Positions 34,047 to 43,543 of a stretch of DNA of 64,000 bases are shown here, in pieces. This DNA comes from Microbulbifer sp. ALW1 (GTDB lineage: Bacteria; Pseudomonadota; Gammaproteobacteria; Pseudomonadales; Cellvibrionaceae). The position numbers and the translations under genes are program-made. Location of the stretch: positions 2,272,501-2,336,500 of the forward strand of contig NZ_CP047569.1 in NCBI RefSeq assembly GCF_009903625.1, written 5' to 3'. Each line of letters begins with the position of its first letter. The stretch's first letter is position 1. The notes under the pieces were generated by a model. The model saw nothing but the letters and a program-made list of their open reading frames with translations, did no database searches and was not told the origin of the DNA.

Positions 34047-34182
34047 GTTTGTTTTTCGTTCGTTTTTCTTAGCTAAGCTTGGGAATACCCACCTTGTTGC
34101 CGGGAATGGGTATCAGCTATTGGCAGTTACTTCGTCGCTTCCATAGAATAACCCTCTGCTTTAGCTCAGCGGAGTCGCGTTT

Positions 34183-34758
34183 GTGAAATATCAGGTCCAG
34201 TCAGGTTGGTTGTCCGGTGTTCGCCGGGTGCCGAGTCCGCACTGCAATAGTCGCCCGGACAATGCAGAAATAGACCTGTTGGTAATTCACAGCATCAGCT
34301 TGCCGCCGGGGCAGTACGGCGGCTCCTACATCGATGAGTTTTTCCTCGGCCATCTGGATATAGATGCGCATCCTTATTTCTCGGAAATTGGCACCCTGCA
34401 GGTTTCTGCGCATCTGTTGATCGATCGCAATGGACGAGTCACGCAATATGTCCCGTTTGATGATCGCGCCTGGCATGCGGGGCAATCGACGTTTTGTGGC
34501 CGGGAAAACTGCAATGATTTCTCCATCGGTATCGAGCTGGAAGGCTTGGACACCGATATTTATACACCCGCGCAATATGCGTCACTGGCGGAGGTGTCGG
34601 TCGCGATCATGGAGGCCTACCCGACCATCGATAAATCGCGCATTACCGGTCACTCGGAAATTGCCCCGGGTCGCAAGCTGGATCCGGGGCCTGGATTTGA
34701 CTGGACGTTGTATTTTGAGCAGTTGGATCAATTGACGGGCGATACGCCACTTGTCTGA
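34183..34758 (+). CDS. ampD: 1,6-anhydro-N-acetylmuramyl-L-alanine amidase AmpD
   Basis: AmpD removes peptides from anhydro-muropeptides in the cytoplasm, the recycling step that also keeps AmpR-type beta-lactamase induction low. The 191-residue product starts at GTG 34183. It has the family start (SGWLSGVRRVPSPHCNSRP), the first zinc histidine in LLVIHSISLPP, AWHAGQS, IGIELEG, and the C-terminal GHSEIAPGRKLDPGPGFDW supplying the other His and Asp ligands. No signal peptide, as expected. ampE follows after 92 nt. Confidence 0.96.
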   Translation: MKYQVQSGWLSGVRRVPSPHCNSRPDNAEIDLLVIHSISLPPGQYGGSYIDEFFLGHLDIDAHPYFSEIGTLQVSAHLLIDRNGRVTQYVPFDDRAWHAGQSTFCGRENCNDFSIGIELEGLDTDIYTPAQYASLAEVSVAIMEAYPTIDKSRITGHSEIAPGRKLDPGPGFDWTLYFEQLDQLTGDTPLV

Positions 34759-34850
34759 GACCTGCGGTTTGAGCGTCAGGTGAGGCATTAGGGCGAAACC
34801 TGCGTTTACCTGTGTTTATTTGAAAATTAAAACTACATTTGGGGAGTGCT

Positions 34851-35771
34851 ATGGCGCTTTTGATTGTGCTGTTTGCATTGGGACTGGTGCAGGTCTGGGG
34901 CTCTGGAGGCCCACTCCATCGGGATGGCTGGTTTTTGCGCTGGCGACAGGCGGTGGCGCGGCAGCAGACCTTTGCCCAAAAGCAGGGACTTGAGTTCGGT
35001 GTTGTTGTCCTACTGCCCGTATTGTTAGCGGCGGTCGTTCTGGCGTTTGCTGAATCCATGCTCGGTGGTCTGGGGGTGTTACTGGTGAGTGTGCCACTGC
35101 TGCTGTATAGCTTTGGTCGCGGTAACTTCAACGATGCACTTTCCAGCTATCTGCGCGCCTGGTACCGGAATGATCTGGAAGGCGCTTATATCGAAGCGGA
35201 GCCCCTGCTGAAAGGGGTGCAGAAAGAGGCGCCCAGCGACGCCCAGTCTCTGCACCGGATTGTGTTTCGCGCCGCAGCCTACCGGGCCTTCGAGCGACTG
35301 TTCGCGGTGTTGTTCTGGTTCCTGCTACTGGGTGTTCCCGGGGCCGTGCTGTACCGGGTGAGTCAGCTCTATGTGGACACAACCGCTGCACCGTCCCCAG
35401 CGGAATCGGATGAGGCTGTGGCTGCCGTCGGGGTTGATGTCCAGCTGGCACAAAAGTGGTTGTGGTTACTTGAGTGGCTCCCGGTGCGGGTACTGGGCTT
35501 TACGCTGGCGATCGTGGGCAATTTTGCCGGTTGCTACCGGGCCTGGCGGGAGCACCTGACCTGTAAAGAGAGCGGTTCGGCGGACGTGCTCGAATACTAT
35601 CTCGAAGGCGCGTTGGGCGGTATTGAAAGTAGCGAGTGCAGCGCCGGAGTGGCGGTCAGTGAGGGGCAGCGACTCTGTGGCGCGGAACTGGAAGCGCTGC
35701 AAAGCCTGTTATCCCGGGCGCTACTGATGTGGTTGACGGTGATTGCGCTTTACGTGATTTTTGTTAGCTGA
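34851..35771 (+). CDS. ampE: AmpE-like inner-membrane protein
   Basis: A 306-residue membrane protein with helices near residues 1-15, 50-75, 155-175 and at the C-terminus, plus FGRGNFNDALSSYLRAWYRNDLEGAY. That stretch is characteristic of AmpE, a putative sensor or regulator linked to ampD. ATG 34851 is preceded by GGGGAG; a TTG four codons upstream is less likely. Function in the family is poorly defined. Confidence 0.88.
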   Translation: MALLIVLFALGLVQVWGSGGPLHRDGWFLRWRQAVARQQTFAQKQGLEFGVVVLLPVLLAAVVLAFAESMLGGLGVLLVSVPLLLYSFGRGNFNDALSSYLRAWYRNDLEGAYIEAEPLLKGVQKEAPSDAQSLHRIVFRAAAYRAFERLFAVLFWFLLLGVPGAVLYRVSQLYVDTTAAPSPAESDEAVAAVGVDVQLAQKWLWLLEWLPVRVLGFTLAIVGNFAGCYRAWREHLTCKESGSADVLEYYLEGALGGIESSECSAGVAVSEGQRLCGAELEALQSLLSRALLMWLTVIALYVIFVS

Positions 35772-35786
35772 GAGTGGTATTGATTG

Positions 35787-36794
35787 ATGTCAGAGATTCC
35801 AGCTTTCGATGCCGACACGAATACTTCTGTCGTAGCCGATATTCCCGAAGCGGCGGAAGTGTTTGCCGCTGCGCAGCGGCTGACGGGGAAAATACATCGT
35901 ACGCCCCTGATGACCAGTCGCGCTATTAATGCGGCGGCCGGCGCGGAAATCTTTTTTAAATGTGAGCACTTGCAAAAAGTAGGCGCGTTTAAGGCGCGCG
36001 GGGCTGCCAATGCGGTTGCGCTTTTACCGGCAGGCACTTCGCTGGTCGCGACCCATAGTTCAGGTAATCATGGCGCGGCGCTAGCCTGGGCTGCGGCGGA
36101 GCGAGGGATGAAGTGTACGGTCGTTATGCCGGACAATGCCCCGCTCGCGAAGCGCGAGGCCGTCGCGGCTTATGGTGCGGATATCATTTATTGTGCGCCG
36201 ACACTGGAAGCGCGGGAAAGCACCCTGGCCGATGTAGTGGCGCGCACTGGGGCCCACGTGGTACCTCCGTTCGACGACCGCCGTATTATCGCTGGCCAGG
36301 GAACGGTCGCGCAGGAAATCATCGGTCAGTGCCGGGAGCAAGGTTTTACGCCGGATCTGGTCGTGGCGCCAGTGGGCGGCGGCGGGCTGCTGGCGGGGGT
36401 AGGCTTGGCCATTTCTGCGCTGGCGCCGGAAGTCAAAGTACTGGGTGCGGAACCAGCGGGGGCAGATGACGCCCAGCGTTCGTTTCGCAGCGGGCAGCGG
36501 GTCACGGAGCAGAGCCCGGATACCATGGCCGATGGCCTGCGTACCACTCTGGGCCTGCGGAACTTTGTCCTGATTCGCAGGACCATAAACGATGTGGTGA
36601 CGGTTTCCGAGGCGGATATCCTGGCGGCGATGAAGTTGATTTGGCGTCGTACCAAGCAGCTGGTGGAACCTTCCGCCGCAGTAAGCCTGGCGGCGGTACT
36701 GGCGCATCCGGCACGCTTCAAAAACAAGCGGGTGGTGTTGGTACTGACCGGCGGGAATATGGATCTGGCGACCGTTGGCGATCTTATGCGGTGA
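35787..36794 (+). CDS. PLP-dependent threonine/serine dehydratase family enzyme
   Basis: The 335-residue fold-type II PLP enzyme has the cofactor lysine in GAFKARGA, the substrate loop SSGNHG, the phosphate-binding glycine loop VGGGGLLAG and the C-terminal VVLVLTGGN. There is no ACT regulatory domain, so it is the short catabolic or serine-racemase-like form rather than biosynthetic IlvA. Substrate (L-Thr, L-Ser or hydroxy-aspartate) cannot be decided from motifs. It follows ampE by 15 nt and may share its transcript. Confidence 0.9.
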   Translation: MSEIPAFDADTNTSVVADIPEAAEVFAAAQRLTGKIHRTPLMTSRAINAAAGAEIFFKCEHLQKVGAFKARGAANAVALLPAGTSLVATHSSGNHGAALAWAAAERGMKCTVVMPDNAPLAKREAVAAYGADIIYCAPTLEARESTLADVVARTGAHVVPPFDDRRIIAGQGTVAQEIIGQCREQGFTPDLVVAPVGGGGLLAGVGLAISALAPEVKVLGAEPAGADDAQRSFRSGQRVTEQSPDTMADGLRTTLGLRNFVLIRRTINDVVTVSEADILAAMKLIWRRTKQLVEPSAAVSLAAVLAHPARFKNKRVVLVLTGGNMDLATVGDLMR

Positions 36795-36889
36795 GCACCG
36801 CTCTCGGCCCGGGGGGCTTACTTCGAGGGTTTATCTCCGGCTTTACCTCCGTATTTAGCACCAGGATTTAGCTCCAGGGATTTATCTCT

Positions 36890-37498
36890 ATGTTCAGTAG
36901 TATCAAATCCGGATTCAGAGGCGGGCTTATTCGCAGTAATGGGACTGCTAAACTCTTGCAAGCCTTGATGATGATTGCGCTGTTCGGGGGCTCGGGATTG
37001 GTCGTCGCAGGTGAATTTACCTTGTCATCGACGACCATCGCCGAAGGCGAACGCTTGCGTCGGGCCCAGCTTTACTCCGGCCCTGATTGTGGCGGTGAGA
37101 ACATTTCGCCGCAATTGAGCTGGCGGGGGGCACCGGAAGGAACCCGAAGTTATGCGCTGGTGATGCATGACCCGGATGCGCCCAAAGAGGGCGGCTGGTG
37201 GCACTGGATTGTATTCAACATTCCAGCGGGTGTTACCGATTTGCCCGAGGGTGCTGGGGAGCTCAAGGCCGGCCTGATTCCCGAGGCTACGCAGAGCCGC
37301 ACAGACTTCGGCAGTCCCGGATACGGTGGCGCCTGCCCACCGGAAGGTCATGGCGACCACCGCTACCAGTTCAAGGTGTATGCGCTCAATATCGAGCAAT
37401 TGCCATTGGGTGATAACAGCTCGGTTGCAGAGGTCATTGCTCTCATCAACAGCAGCAAACTGGCGGAAGCAACACTGGAAGCGAAGTTTGGCCGCTGA
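36890..37498 (+). CDS. Exported YbhB/YbcL-type PEBP family protein
   Basis: The 202-residue product has an N-terminal signal sequence (hydrophobic about residues 24-42, ending near VVAG). A phosphatidylethanolamine-binding-protein fold follows: CGGENISPQLSWRGAPEGTRSYALVMHDPDAP, WWHWIVFNIP, YGGACPPEGHGDHRYQFKVYAL. The ligand pocket residues Asp-Pro-Asp and Gly-His-Gly-Asp-His are present. Physiological role in bacteria is unclear. Confidence 0.92.
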   Translation: MFSSIKSGFRGGLIRSNGTAKLLQALMMIALFGGSGLVVAGEFTLSSTTIAEGERLRRAQLYSGPDCGGENISPQLSWRGAPEGTRSYALVMHDPDAPKEGGWWHWIVFNIPAGVTDLPEGAGELKAGLIPEATQSRTDFGSPGYGGACPPEGHGDHRYQFKVYALNIEQLPLGDNSSVAEVIALINSSKLAEATLEAKFGR

Positions 37499-37567
37499 CA
37501 AGCGGCGTTGCTGTCCTGCTCTTTTAGAATCGCTCACTCAAAAACGGACAATAAGGAATCGCTCTAG

Positions 37568-38929
37568 ATGGTGAAGCAACAAGTCGGTTGGCTGGAAGCA
37601 TTCCTGGTGTACTTTAAGCCCCGGGTGTTGGCGATGTTTTTCCTCGGGTTTTCCTCCGGCCTGCCTTATGCCCTGGTGTTTTCCACTCTTGCCGCCTGGC
37701 TGCGCGATTTCGGTATCAGCCGTACCGCCATCGGTTTTTTTGCCTGGGTTGGGGTCATTTTTGCGTTCAAATTTGTCATCGCTCCCTTTATCGATGCGGT
37801 TCCGATCCCCTGGCTTACCCGGAAGATGGGTAAACGTCGTAGTTGGATGTTGGTTTCCCAAATAGGCCTGGCGATTGGGCTTTACGGGATGGCGAATCTG
37901 AATCCGCAGCTGGCGATCCTGCAGGTGGCACTGGTTTCACTGGCGGTCGCATTTTTCTCCGCATCACAAGATGTGGTGGTGGATGCCTACCGGATTGAAG
38001 CGGTAGAGCAGGAATTCCAGGGAGCCATGGCGGCGAATTATGTGTTCGGCTATCGGGTGGCCGTGCTTATCTCCGGTGCCGGTGCTCTGGTGATTGCCGA
38101 CCAGCTCAACTGGTACGTTTCCTATACCACGATGGCGGCACTCATGTGTGTGGGCATTATTACCACATTCATCATCAAGGAGCCGGATCACCGGAAGATG
38201 CAGGAGGAGGCCGAAACGTTCGAGCACGAATGGGTCGAGAAGGTGTTGGGTAGTGGTCAACACAGCCGGGTAAAAGAGTGGTTTGTGCGCGCTGTCGCCA
38301 GTCCTTTCCTGGAATTTTTTCAGCGCAACGGCCGCTTTTCGATACTGCTGCTGTTTTTTGTCAGTATTTACCTTCTGAGCGATATCGTCATGGGGATCAT
38401 GGCCAATCCTTTCTACCTGGATCTGGGCTTTTCCAAGACCGATATCGCGCAGATTACTAAGGTATTTGGCTTCTTCTGTACCATCGCCGGCGCCTTTCTC
38501 GGCGGGGCGTTGGTGGTCCGTTACGGAATCATGCGCCCGCTGATCCTGGGGGCCTGCATGCTCACGGTCACCAACCTCCTGTTTGCCTATATGGCGCAGC
38601 AAGGACCCGACAAAATGTGGTTGGCATTTGTCATTAGCGCCGACAACATTAGTGGTGGCCTTGCGAACTCGGTCTTTATTGCCTACCTCTCGAGCCTGGT
38701 GAATCAGTCCTATACCGCTACACAGTACGCCTTGTTCAGCTCAATCATGAAGTTGCCGGGGAAAATTGTGGCCGGTTTTTCCGGTATTGTGGTCGATGCG
38801 CAGGGATATACCCACTTCTTTGTCTATGCCGCGATACTAGGGCTGCCAGCCATCATCCTGGCGGTATACCTGTGGTTGCGAAGCCGCAAGGAGGAGGCTG
38901 AGGAGGCAGGGGCTGCGTCCACTTCCTGA
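37568..38929 (+). CDS. ampG: AmpG-family muropeptide permease
   Basis: AmpG imports anhydro-muropeptides for recycling. The 453-residue product has about 12-14 membrane helices and the family segments FLGFSSGLPYALVFSTLAAWLRDFG, DVVVDAYRIE and ISADNISGGLANSVFIAYLSSL. It stands 2.8 kb downstream of ampD, so import (AmpG) and cytoplasmic processing (AmpD) are clustered. The start at ATG 37568 fits the family N-terminus. Confidence 0.94.
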   Translation: MVKQQVGWLEAFLVYFKPRVLAMFFLGFSSGLPYALVFSTLAAWLRDFGISRTAIGFFAWVGVIFAFKFVIAPFIDAVPIPWLTRKMGKRRSWMLVSQIGLAIGLYGMANLNPQLAILQVALVSLAVAFFSASQDVVVDAYRIEAVEQEFQGAMAANYVFGYRVAVLISGAGALVIADQLNWYVSYTTMAALMCVGIITTFIIKEPDHRKMQEEAETFEHEWVEKVLGSGQHSRVKEWFVRAVASPFLEFFQRNGRFSILLLFFVSIYLLSDIVMGIMANPFYLDLGFSKTDIAQITKVFGFFCTIAGAFLGGALVVRYGIMRPLILGACMLTVTNLLFAYMAQQGPDKMWLAFVISADNISGGLANSVFIAYLSSLVNQSYTATQYALFSSIMKLPGKIVAGFSGIVVDAQGYTHFFVYAAILGLPAIILAVYLWLRSRKEEAEEAGAASTS

Positions 38930-39036
38930 TTGTGCCTTGGCCGGCAAATTGTCGGGGGCGCCGTTGGGCTCCGATTGCCCCAGTTTATCGGGGGGCTTGT
39001 CGGGACTGCTTTGGCGGGGTTGCTTTGTGGAGGTCG

Positions 39037-39423
39037 TCAGAGCTCTCCCGGCTGCGGCCAGCGATAGCGACCCAGATCCACTCTTCCTTTAATCAGCACA
39101 ATACCCTCAGATTCAAGCCGCCGGATCTGCCGCTGGGCGCCGGGTTCTGGCAATGAAATTCGGCCCTGTGCGTTCAGCACCCGGTGCCAGGGCAGGCGGG
39201 TATCTTTGGGCAGCTTGCGCAATGTCTGGCCCACCAGCCTTGCCGCTCGCGGTAGCCCGGCCAATTCCGCCAGTCCACCATAGGTGACTACCCGCCCAGA
39301 CGGGACCTGTGCCAGTGCAAGGCAGATGCGACTTGTGGCATCATGGCCGCCTGTTACGGTCTCCTGCGCCTTATCAGGCCCTGAAGTTGCACTATTTCCA
39401 TTTTTTTTGGTCTTATTGCGCAC
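39037..39423 (-). CDS. Alkyltransferase-like (ATL/MGMT-family) DNA-lesion-binding protein
   Basis: A 128-residue protein with the MGMT C-terminal helix-turn-helix fold (VPSGRVVTYGGLAELAGLPRAARLVGQTLRKLP). The usual active-site Pro-Cys-His-Arg is Pro-Trp-His-Arg here (RLPWHRVLN), which defines ATL proteins: they bind O6-alkylguanine and flag it for nucleotide excision repair instead of repairing it. The N-terminal 25 residues are extra and charged. It is divergent from the DUF481 gene, 38 nt away. Confidence 0.9.
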   Translation of the reverse strand: MRNKTKKNGNSATSGPDKAQETVTGGHDATSRICLALAQVPSGRVVTYGGLAELAGLPRAARLVGQTLRKLPKDTRLPWHRVLNAQGRISLPEPGAQRQIRRLESEGIVLIKGRVDLGRYRWPQPGEL

Positions 39424-39461
39424 TTTTAATTAATAACTCCAGGCTATCGAAAGGTTGTTTC

Positions 39462-40526
39462 GTGTTTTCTGTTGTATCCCGACTCTTTTCCTCTTTCTGC
39501 TTTACCGCACCTCCTGCCCGAAACGCGCTGTTCGCAGTAGCGGCACTGGTAGCGCCGCTGGCTGATGCCGGTGTTCTCAGCCTGACCAATGGGGACCGGG
39601 TACACGGCGAGCTGGTGGTGGTAGAGCGTGACCACGTGGTTTGGAAGTCCGAAACCTTCGGCGATATTACCGTAGAAAAGAGCAAAATCCTGTCTCTGGA
39701 AACCGATAAAGACCTGAAGATTGCCGGCCGCGAGGAGCCCTGTGCACTGGCCGGCCACCGCCGTCAGCAGTGGGAACTGTACTGTGATGAAGGCTCGGGC
39801 TGGGTGATGGATTTCCCGGCGATCGATCACGCGGAACCCTATATCAACTTTGTCGGTGACCCGATCATCTTTCGCGGTAACGTGGCGGCTTCCGGTGTCT
39901 TCGAAGATGGTAACCGGGAGCGTGAAGACTGGGATGTGAGTGCCAATTTCGATGTGCGCAATGGTGACTTCCATCACCTGATCGGTACCCAGTATCAGAA
40001 TCAGAACAGTGCGGATGTGACCAACCTGGAGAAGTACCGGCTCAGCTACGATCTGCGCTGGATCTTTGCCGAGAAATGGTTTGCCGCGGGTAACAGCGCT
40101 TTCCTGCATGAAGAAGCGCGGAACATTGACCTCAGCTCAACGATGGGTCTCGGTCTCGGTTATCTGTTTTTCGATACGGATAAATCTGCTTTTTCCATTC
40201 AGGGTGGTGTGAACAGCCTGCGGGAAGACTTTATTGACCCGAGCCTGAATGATAAATCTGGCAAGCGCTATGCCGCGGGTCGTACGGCCTGGGATTTCCG
40301 TTACAAGTTTGACCTGGGTCCGGAGGTTTATTACAACCAGGAGTTACTGCAGTCTCTGGATAGCAGTGAGGACTACCAGAGCAATGCGGAAATTGGCGTG
40401 CGTACACCGCTGGTGAAGGGCATTCTGATGGAAGTGAAGTACGCTTGGCAGTACGACAATACCCCATCGCTCGAAAGTGCAAAAGAAGACACCAAGATGA
40501 CCGTTGGCGTCGGCTATTCCTGGTAA
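39462..40526 (+). CDS. DUF481-type salt-inducible outer-membrane protein
   Basis: The 354-residue product starts at GTG 39462 with AAAGG upstream. A signal peptide (hydrophobic near residues 17-35, ending LADA) precedes an N-terminal domain (LSLTNGDRVHGELVVVERDHVVW) and a C-terminal beta-barrel rich in alternating aromatic residues, ending in YSW as outer-membrane barrels do. It resembles the DUF481/YdiY family. Frames extending upstream to 39309 read back across the divergent ATL gene and are rejected. Confidence 0.88.
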   Translation: MFSVVSRLFSSFCFTAPPARNALFAVAALVAPLADAGVLSLTNGDRVHGELVVVERDHVVWKSETFGDITVEKSKILSLETDKDLKIAGREEPCALAGHRRQQWELYCDEGSGWVMDFPAIDHAEPYINFVGDPIIFRGNVAASGVFEDGNREREDWDVSANFDVRNGDFHHLIGTQYQNQNSADVTNLEKYRLSYDLRWIFAEKWFAAGNSAFLHEEARNIDLSSTMGLGLGYLFFDTDKSAFSIQGGVNSLREDFIDPSLNDKSGKRYAAGRTAWDFRYKFDLGPEVYYNQELLQSLDSSEDYQSNAEIGVRTPLVKGILMEVKYAWQYDNTPSLESAKEDTKMTVGVGYSW

Positions 40527-40582
40527 AGGGTAACGCTTTCATTGGCTCGTGTTGCCAATGAAGATTGAATTTTGAGGTACAC

Positions 40583-41344
40583 ATGCAAGTAGCAAATAGC
40601 ATTATTGCCATTACTGGCGCCGGGCAGGGACTCGGCCGTTCCATGGCGGTTTATCTGGCAGAGCGCGGTGCGCGCCTGGCGTTGCTGGATGTTAACCAGC
40701 AGGGGCTGGATGAGAGTGTGACGGTGTGCCAGGCTCATAATGCCGAGGTGCGGAGCTATGTGGTCAATGTCGCGGACGAGGCGGCGGTTGACCAGTGCTT
40801 TACTGCCATCGCCGCGGACTTTGGCGGACTGGATGTACTGGTGAACAATGCCGGCATCATGCGTGATGGCATGTTGCTCAAGGTAAAAGATGGCAAAGTG
40901 ACCGAGCGTATGTCGCTGGCGCAGTGGCAGTCCGTCATTGATGTCAACCTGACCGGTGTTTTCCTCTGCACTCGCGCTGCCGGTGCGATTATGGCGGAAA
41001 GCGGAAATGGGGGTGTGATCGTCAATATTTCCAGCGTGTCCCGCGCGGGGAATATGGGGCAGACCAACTATTCCGCGTCGAAAGCGGGTGTCGCCACCAT
41101 GACCGTCACCTGGGCAAGAGAGTTGGCGCGCTATGGGGTGCGGGTAGCAGCCATTGCGCCCGGTTTCATCGGCACCGATATGGTGGCGCAGATGCGACCG
41201 GAAATTCTCGAAGGCCTGGTCAAGCAGGTGCCCCTGCGCCGTATCGGCGAGCCGGATGAAATTGCGAGCACCGTGTCGTTCATTGTTGAAAATGACTACC
41301 TGACCGGTCGCGTGATCGAGATTGATGGCGGTGCACGCATGTAA
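40583..41344 (+). CDS. SDR-family oxidoreductase, FabG-like
   Basis: A 253-residue short-chain dehydrogenase. The Rossmann [12 protein letters not shown], the catalytic Ser in [10 protein letters not shown], and Y-x-x-x-K in YSASKAG are all visible. The C-terminus [34 protein letters not shown] is FabG-like (3-oxoacyl reductase). GAGG precedes ATG 40583. The substrate is not determined; it is not in a fatty-acid synthesis cluster. Confidence 0.92.
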   Translation: MQVANSIIAITGAGQGLGRSMAVYLAERGARLALLDVNQQGLDESVTVCQAHNAEVRSYVVNVADEAAVDQCFTAIAADFGGLDVLVNNAGIMRDGMLLKVKDGKVTERMSLAQWQSVIDVNLTGVFLCTRAAGAIMAESGNGGVIVNISSVSRAGNMGQTNYSASKAGVATMTVTWARELARYGVRVAAIAPGFIGTDMVAQMRPEILEGLVKQVPLRRIGEPDEIASTVSFIVENDYLTGRVIEIDGGARM

Positions 41345-41367
41345 ATGCACACTGGATGTCAGTTGAA

Positions 41368-41397
41368 AAGGCGAGTCTTGCAGGCTCGCCTTTTTTG
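41368..41397 (+). terminator. Terminator between the SDR gene and cfa
   Basis: Arms AAGGCGAG (41368-41375) and CTCGCCTT (41385-41392) with a 9-nt loop and T run. It lies between convergent genes. Confidence 0.88.
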
Positions 41398-41407
41398 TTT
41401 TTGAGCG

Positions 41408-42550
41408 CTAGACAACGCGGGTCACACCACCCTCCCGCTTGTTGGAAAATATCCACTGCCAGAGCTGTATGTGGCGCGCTCGAAAAGCGCCGGCGCAAGA
41501 CAGCAGGTAATAGCGCCACATGCGGTAAAACGTCTGGTCGAAGGTATCTGCAAAGTTGTCCCAGCGTGCTTCAAAATTCCGGTGCCAGGCCATCAGGGTT
41601 TTGTCGTAGTCACTGCCAAAGTTGTGCAGATCCTCCTCAATAAAAAGGTCTTCCGCGCCGTCGCAGATCTGCCCGGAAGAGGGCAGGTCGCCATTGGGGA
41701 AGATATATTTATCGATCCAGGCATCGGTGGTGGAAAAACGCTGATTTTTGCCAATGGTGTGTAACAGCAGCAATCCGTCTTTGTTCAGGCAACGCCGGGC
41801 AACCTGCATGAAGGCTCGGTGATTCTTGCGACCGACATGCTCGAACATACCAACGCTGGCAACGCGGTCAAATTGCCGGTTGAGCGATCGGTAGTCCTGC
41901 AGGTGTACCTCAATGGGGAGCTCGGCGTAGGTTTGCTCAATGTAATGACACTGTTCCCGTGAAACGCTGACCCCGACACATTCGACGCCGTATTTCTCCG
42001 CTGCATACCCGAGGAGACTGCCCCAGCCACAACCGATATCCAGCAGGCGCATGCCGGGTTGTAACCCCAGTTTCCGGCAGATCAAGTCCAGTTTGGCTGT
42101 CTGCGCGTCTTCCAGATCCTGTGCTTCTCGCCAGTAGCCACAGCTGTAAGTCATGCGGCTGTCGAGCATTGCCTGGTAGAAATCATTGCCGAGATCGTAG
42201 TGCTGCTCACCGACCTGGAAAGCGCGACCGCGGCTTTGCAGATTGACCAGATAGGCGCGGGCGATTCGCCACAAATTGCGGAAAGGCTTGGCTTTTTTGT
42301 GCAGGTCGGCGCGCAGGAGCTTGTGGAAAAACTGGTCCAGCGCTGGACTGCTCCAGTCGCCGCGCATATAGGTCTCACCGAGACCGAGGCTGTGCCTGGC
42401 AACGATTTCATCCAGTGCGGCGCTGCGGTGAAGCTGCATGTCCCAGGGCCTGTCACCGTTAATCCGGATATCGGCCAGGGCGAACAGCTCATCGAGAAAA
42501 TGGCGGCGGCGGTCGATCGTTGGGGCCATTGGATTACTTTCGCTTTCCAT
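41408..42550 (-). CDS. cfa: Cyclopropane-fatty-acyl-phospholipid synthase
   Basis: Cfa methylenates double bonds of membrane phospholipid acyl chains using S-adenosylmethionine. The product has LGLGETYMRGDW, QHYDLGNDFYQAML, MTYSCGYW, the SAM loop LLDIGCGWGSL, and VGMFEHVGRKN. I place the start at ATG 42550 because GGAG lies six nt ahead, giving 380 residues (E. coli 382); the frame is open to 42589. It is divergent from the FxsA gene. Confidence 0.95.
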   Translation of the reverse strand: MESESNPMAPTIDRRRHFLDELFALADIRINGDRPWDMQLHRSAALDEIVARHSLGLGETYMRGDWSSPALDQFFHKLLRADLHKKAKPFRNLWRIARAYLVNLQSRGRAFQVGEQHYDLGNDFYQAMLDSRMTYSCGYWREAQDLEDAQTAKLDLICRKLGLQPGMRLLDIGCGWGSLLGYAAEKYGVECVGVSVSREQCHYIEQTYAELPIEVHLQDYRSLNRQFDRVASVGMFEHVGRKNHRAFMQVARRCLNKDGLLLLHTIGKNQRFSTTDAWIDKYIFPNGDLPSSGQICDGAEDLFIEEDLHNFGSDYDKTLMAWHRNFEARWDNFADTFDQTFYRMWRYYLLSCAGAFRARHIQLWQWIFSNKREGGVTRVV

Positions 42551-42739
42551 GGTGGACTCCATAGTCGCTGGAGGCGATTTGCGCGTCACAAGGGTCAGTG
42601 GCTAAACTGCGAGCCTGTATCCTGATGACGGCCATTCCCGCCCCAGGAAAGTCGACTACTAGACCCTTAAGCATATCGGAAAAGCCCAAGTTCGCCTGTG
42701 CCACAGGATTCCGACTTGTTCTCAGCCGCGGAGAGCCCC

Positions 42740-43324
42740 ATGCGTCCATTGTTGATCCTGTTTATTGTGATGCCGATTCTGGAAATGTGGGTGCTGATCA
42801 GCGTCGGCCAGGAGATAGGGGCACTGCCTACCATCGGCCTGGTGTTGCTGACGGCGGTGGTGGGCCTGGCTTTATTGCGCCATCAGGGAATTTCCACCGT
42901 TATGCGCGCCCAGCAGAAGATGCAGGCGGGGGAGATGCCCGCACGGGAAATGGCGGAGGGGATTTTCCTTGCGGTTGGCGGGGCTTTATTGCTGACCCCG
43001 GGGTTTATTACCGACGCGATCGGCTTCGCCTGCCTGGTGCCTGGATTGCGGCAGCTGGTACTGGGCAAGTTGCTCAGTCGAATCGTGGTCGTTCAGAGCA
43101 GCAGCTACGGCCCATACTCGCCGCCAGGCCCGGGCTCCAGCAATGGGCCGGGAGGGCAGGGTTCTCACGACGTGATCGAGGGGGACTATCAACGGGAAGA
43201 CCAACGAGAAGACCAACGAGAAGACCAACGAGAAGACCAGCGAAAAGATCAACGTGAAGATCAGGGCAAAGATCAGGGCAAAGATCAGGGCAAAGATCAC
43301 AATGACCGGGATGAATCCCGCTAA
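42740..43324 (+). CDS. fxsA: FxsA family membrane protein with charged repeat tail
   Basis: The 194-residue product from ATG 42740 (GGAGAG upstream) has the FxsA core of about 130 residues. Membrane segments include MRPLLILFIVMPILEMWVLI and a hydrophobic stretch near residues 78-95, with the family motif GLALLRHQG. The tail (residues about 151-194) is a run of four-residue charged units, QRED then QGKD, coded by nine 12-nt repeats at 43190-43297. FxsA relates in E. coli to phage F exclusion; its cellular role is unknown. Confidence 0.88.
   Translation: MRPLLILFIVMPILEMWVLISVGQEIGALPTIGLVLLTAVVGLALLRHQGISTVMRAQQKMQAGEMPAREMAEGIFLAVGGALLLTPGFITDAIGFACLVPGLRQLVLGKLLSRIVVVQSSSYGPYSPPGPGSSNGPGGQGSHDVIEGDYQREDQREDQREDQREDQRKDQREDQGKDQGKDQGKDHNDRDESR
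43190..43297 (+). repeat. Nine tandem 12-nt repeats in the fxsA 3' end
   Basis: Units begin as CAACGAGAAGAC and change to CAGGGCAAAGAT; all are 12 nt, so gain or loss of a unit keeps the reading frame. They encode an extended Gln-Arg-Glu-Asp / Gln-Gly-Lys-Asp tail. Confidence 0.95.
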
Positions 43325-43401
43325 ATCTGATCAAAAATTACGCGTATCTCCTGCGTTTTGCCCGGATTTCCGGGCCCCGTCATTTTTTTTCTCTGCCACT
43401 G

Positions 43402-43428
43402 TTGAAATCCTCCTCCCAGCCCTCAGAT
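43402..43428 (+). promoter_or_regulatory. Possible heat-shock (sigma32-type) promoter of groESL
   Basis: TTGAAA (43402-43407), a 12-nt spacer and CCCTCAGAT (43420-43428) resemble the sigma32 pattern TTGAAA-n12-CCCCAT-T with mismatches in the -10. It lies 115 nt before groES, where such a promoter is expected. Confidence 0.35.
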
Positions 43429-43543
43429 AGGCTCCACCCCAAGTTTTTGTCCTGCCCCCCAAAGGGGGCGGACCTGCCCGGGGCCAAACGTGCCCAGGGC
43501 ACTTGACATTGCAACCCTAAATAACTCAATGGAGAGCAAATCC

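Noticed and set aside
39309..39461. Upstream extension of the DUF481 frame
   Set aside because: It reads back through the divergent alkyltransferase-like gene; the signal peptide begins at GTG 39462.
40565..40582. Alternative start of the SDR gene six codons upstream
   Set aside because: GAGG is correctly spaced only for ATG 40583, and the Rossmann strand begins right after it.
43360..43390. Possible terminator GCCCGGATTTCCGGGC after fxsA
   Set aside because: The stem is followed by CCCGTCA before the T run, so the T run is too far from the stem for a standard terminator; left unannotated.
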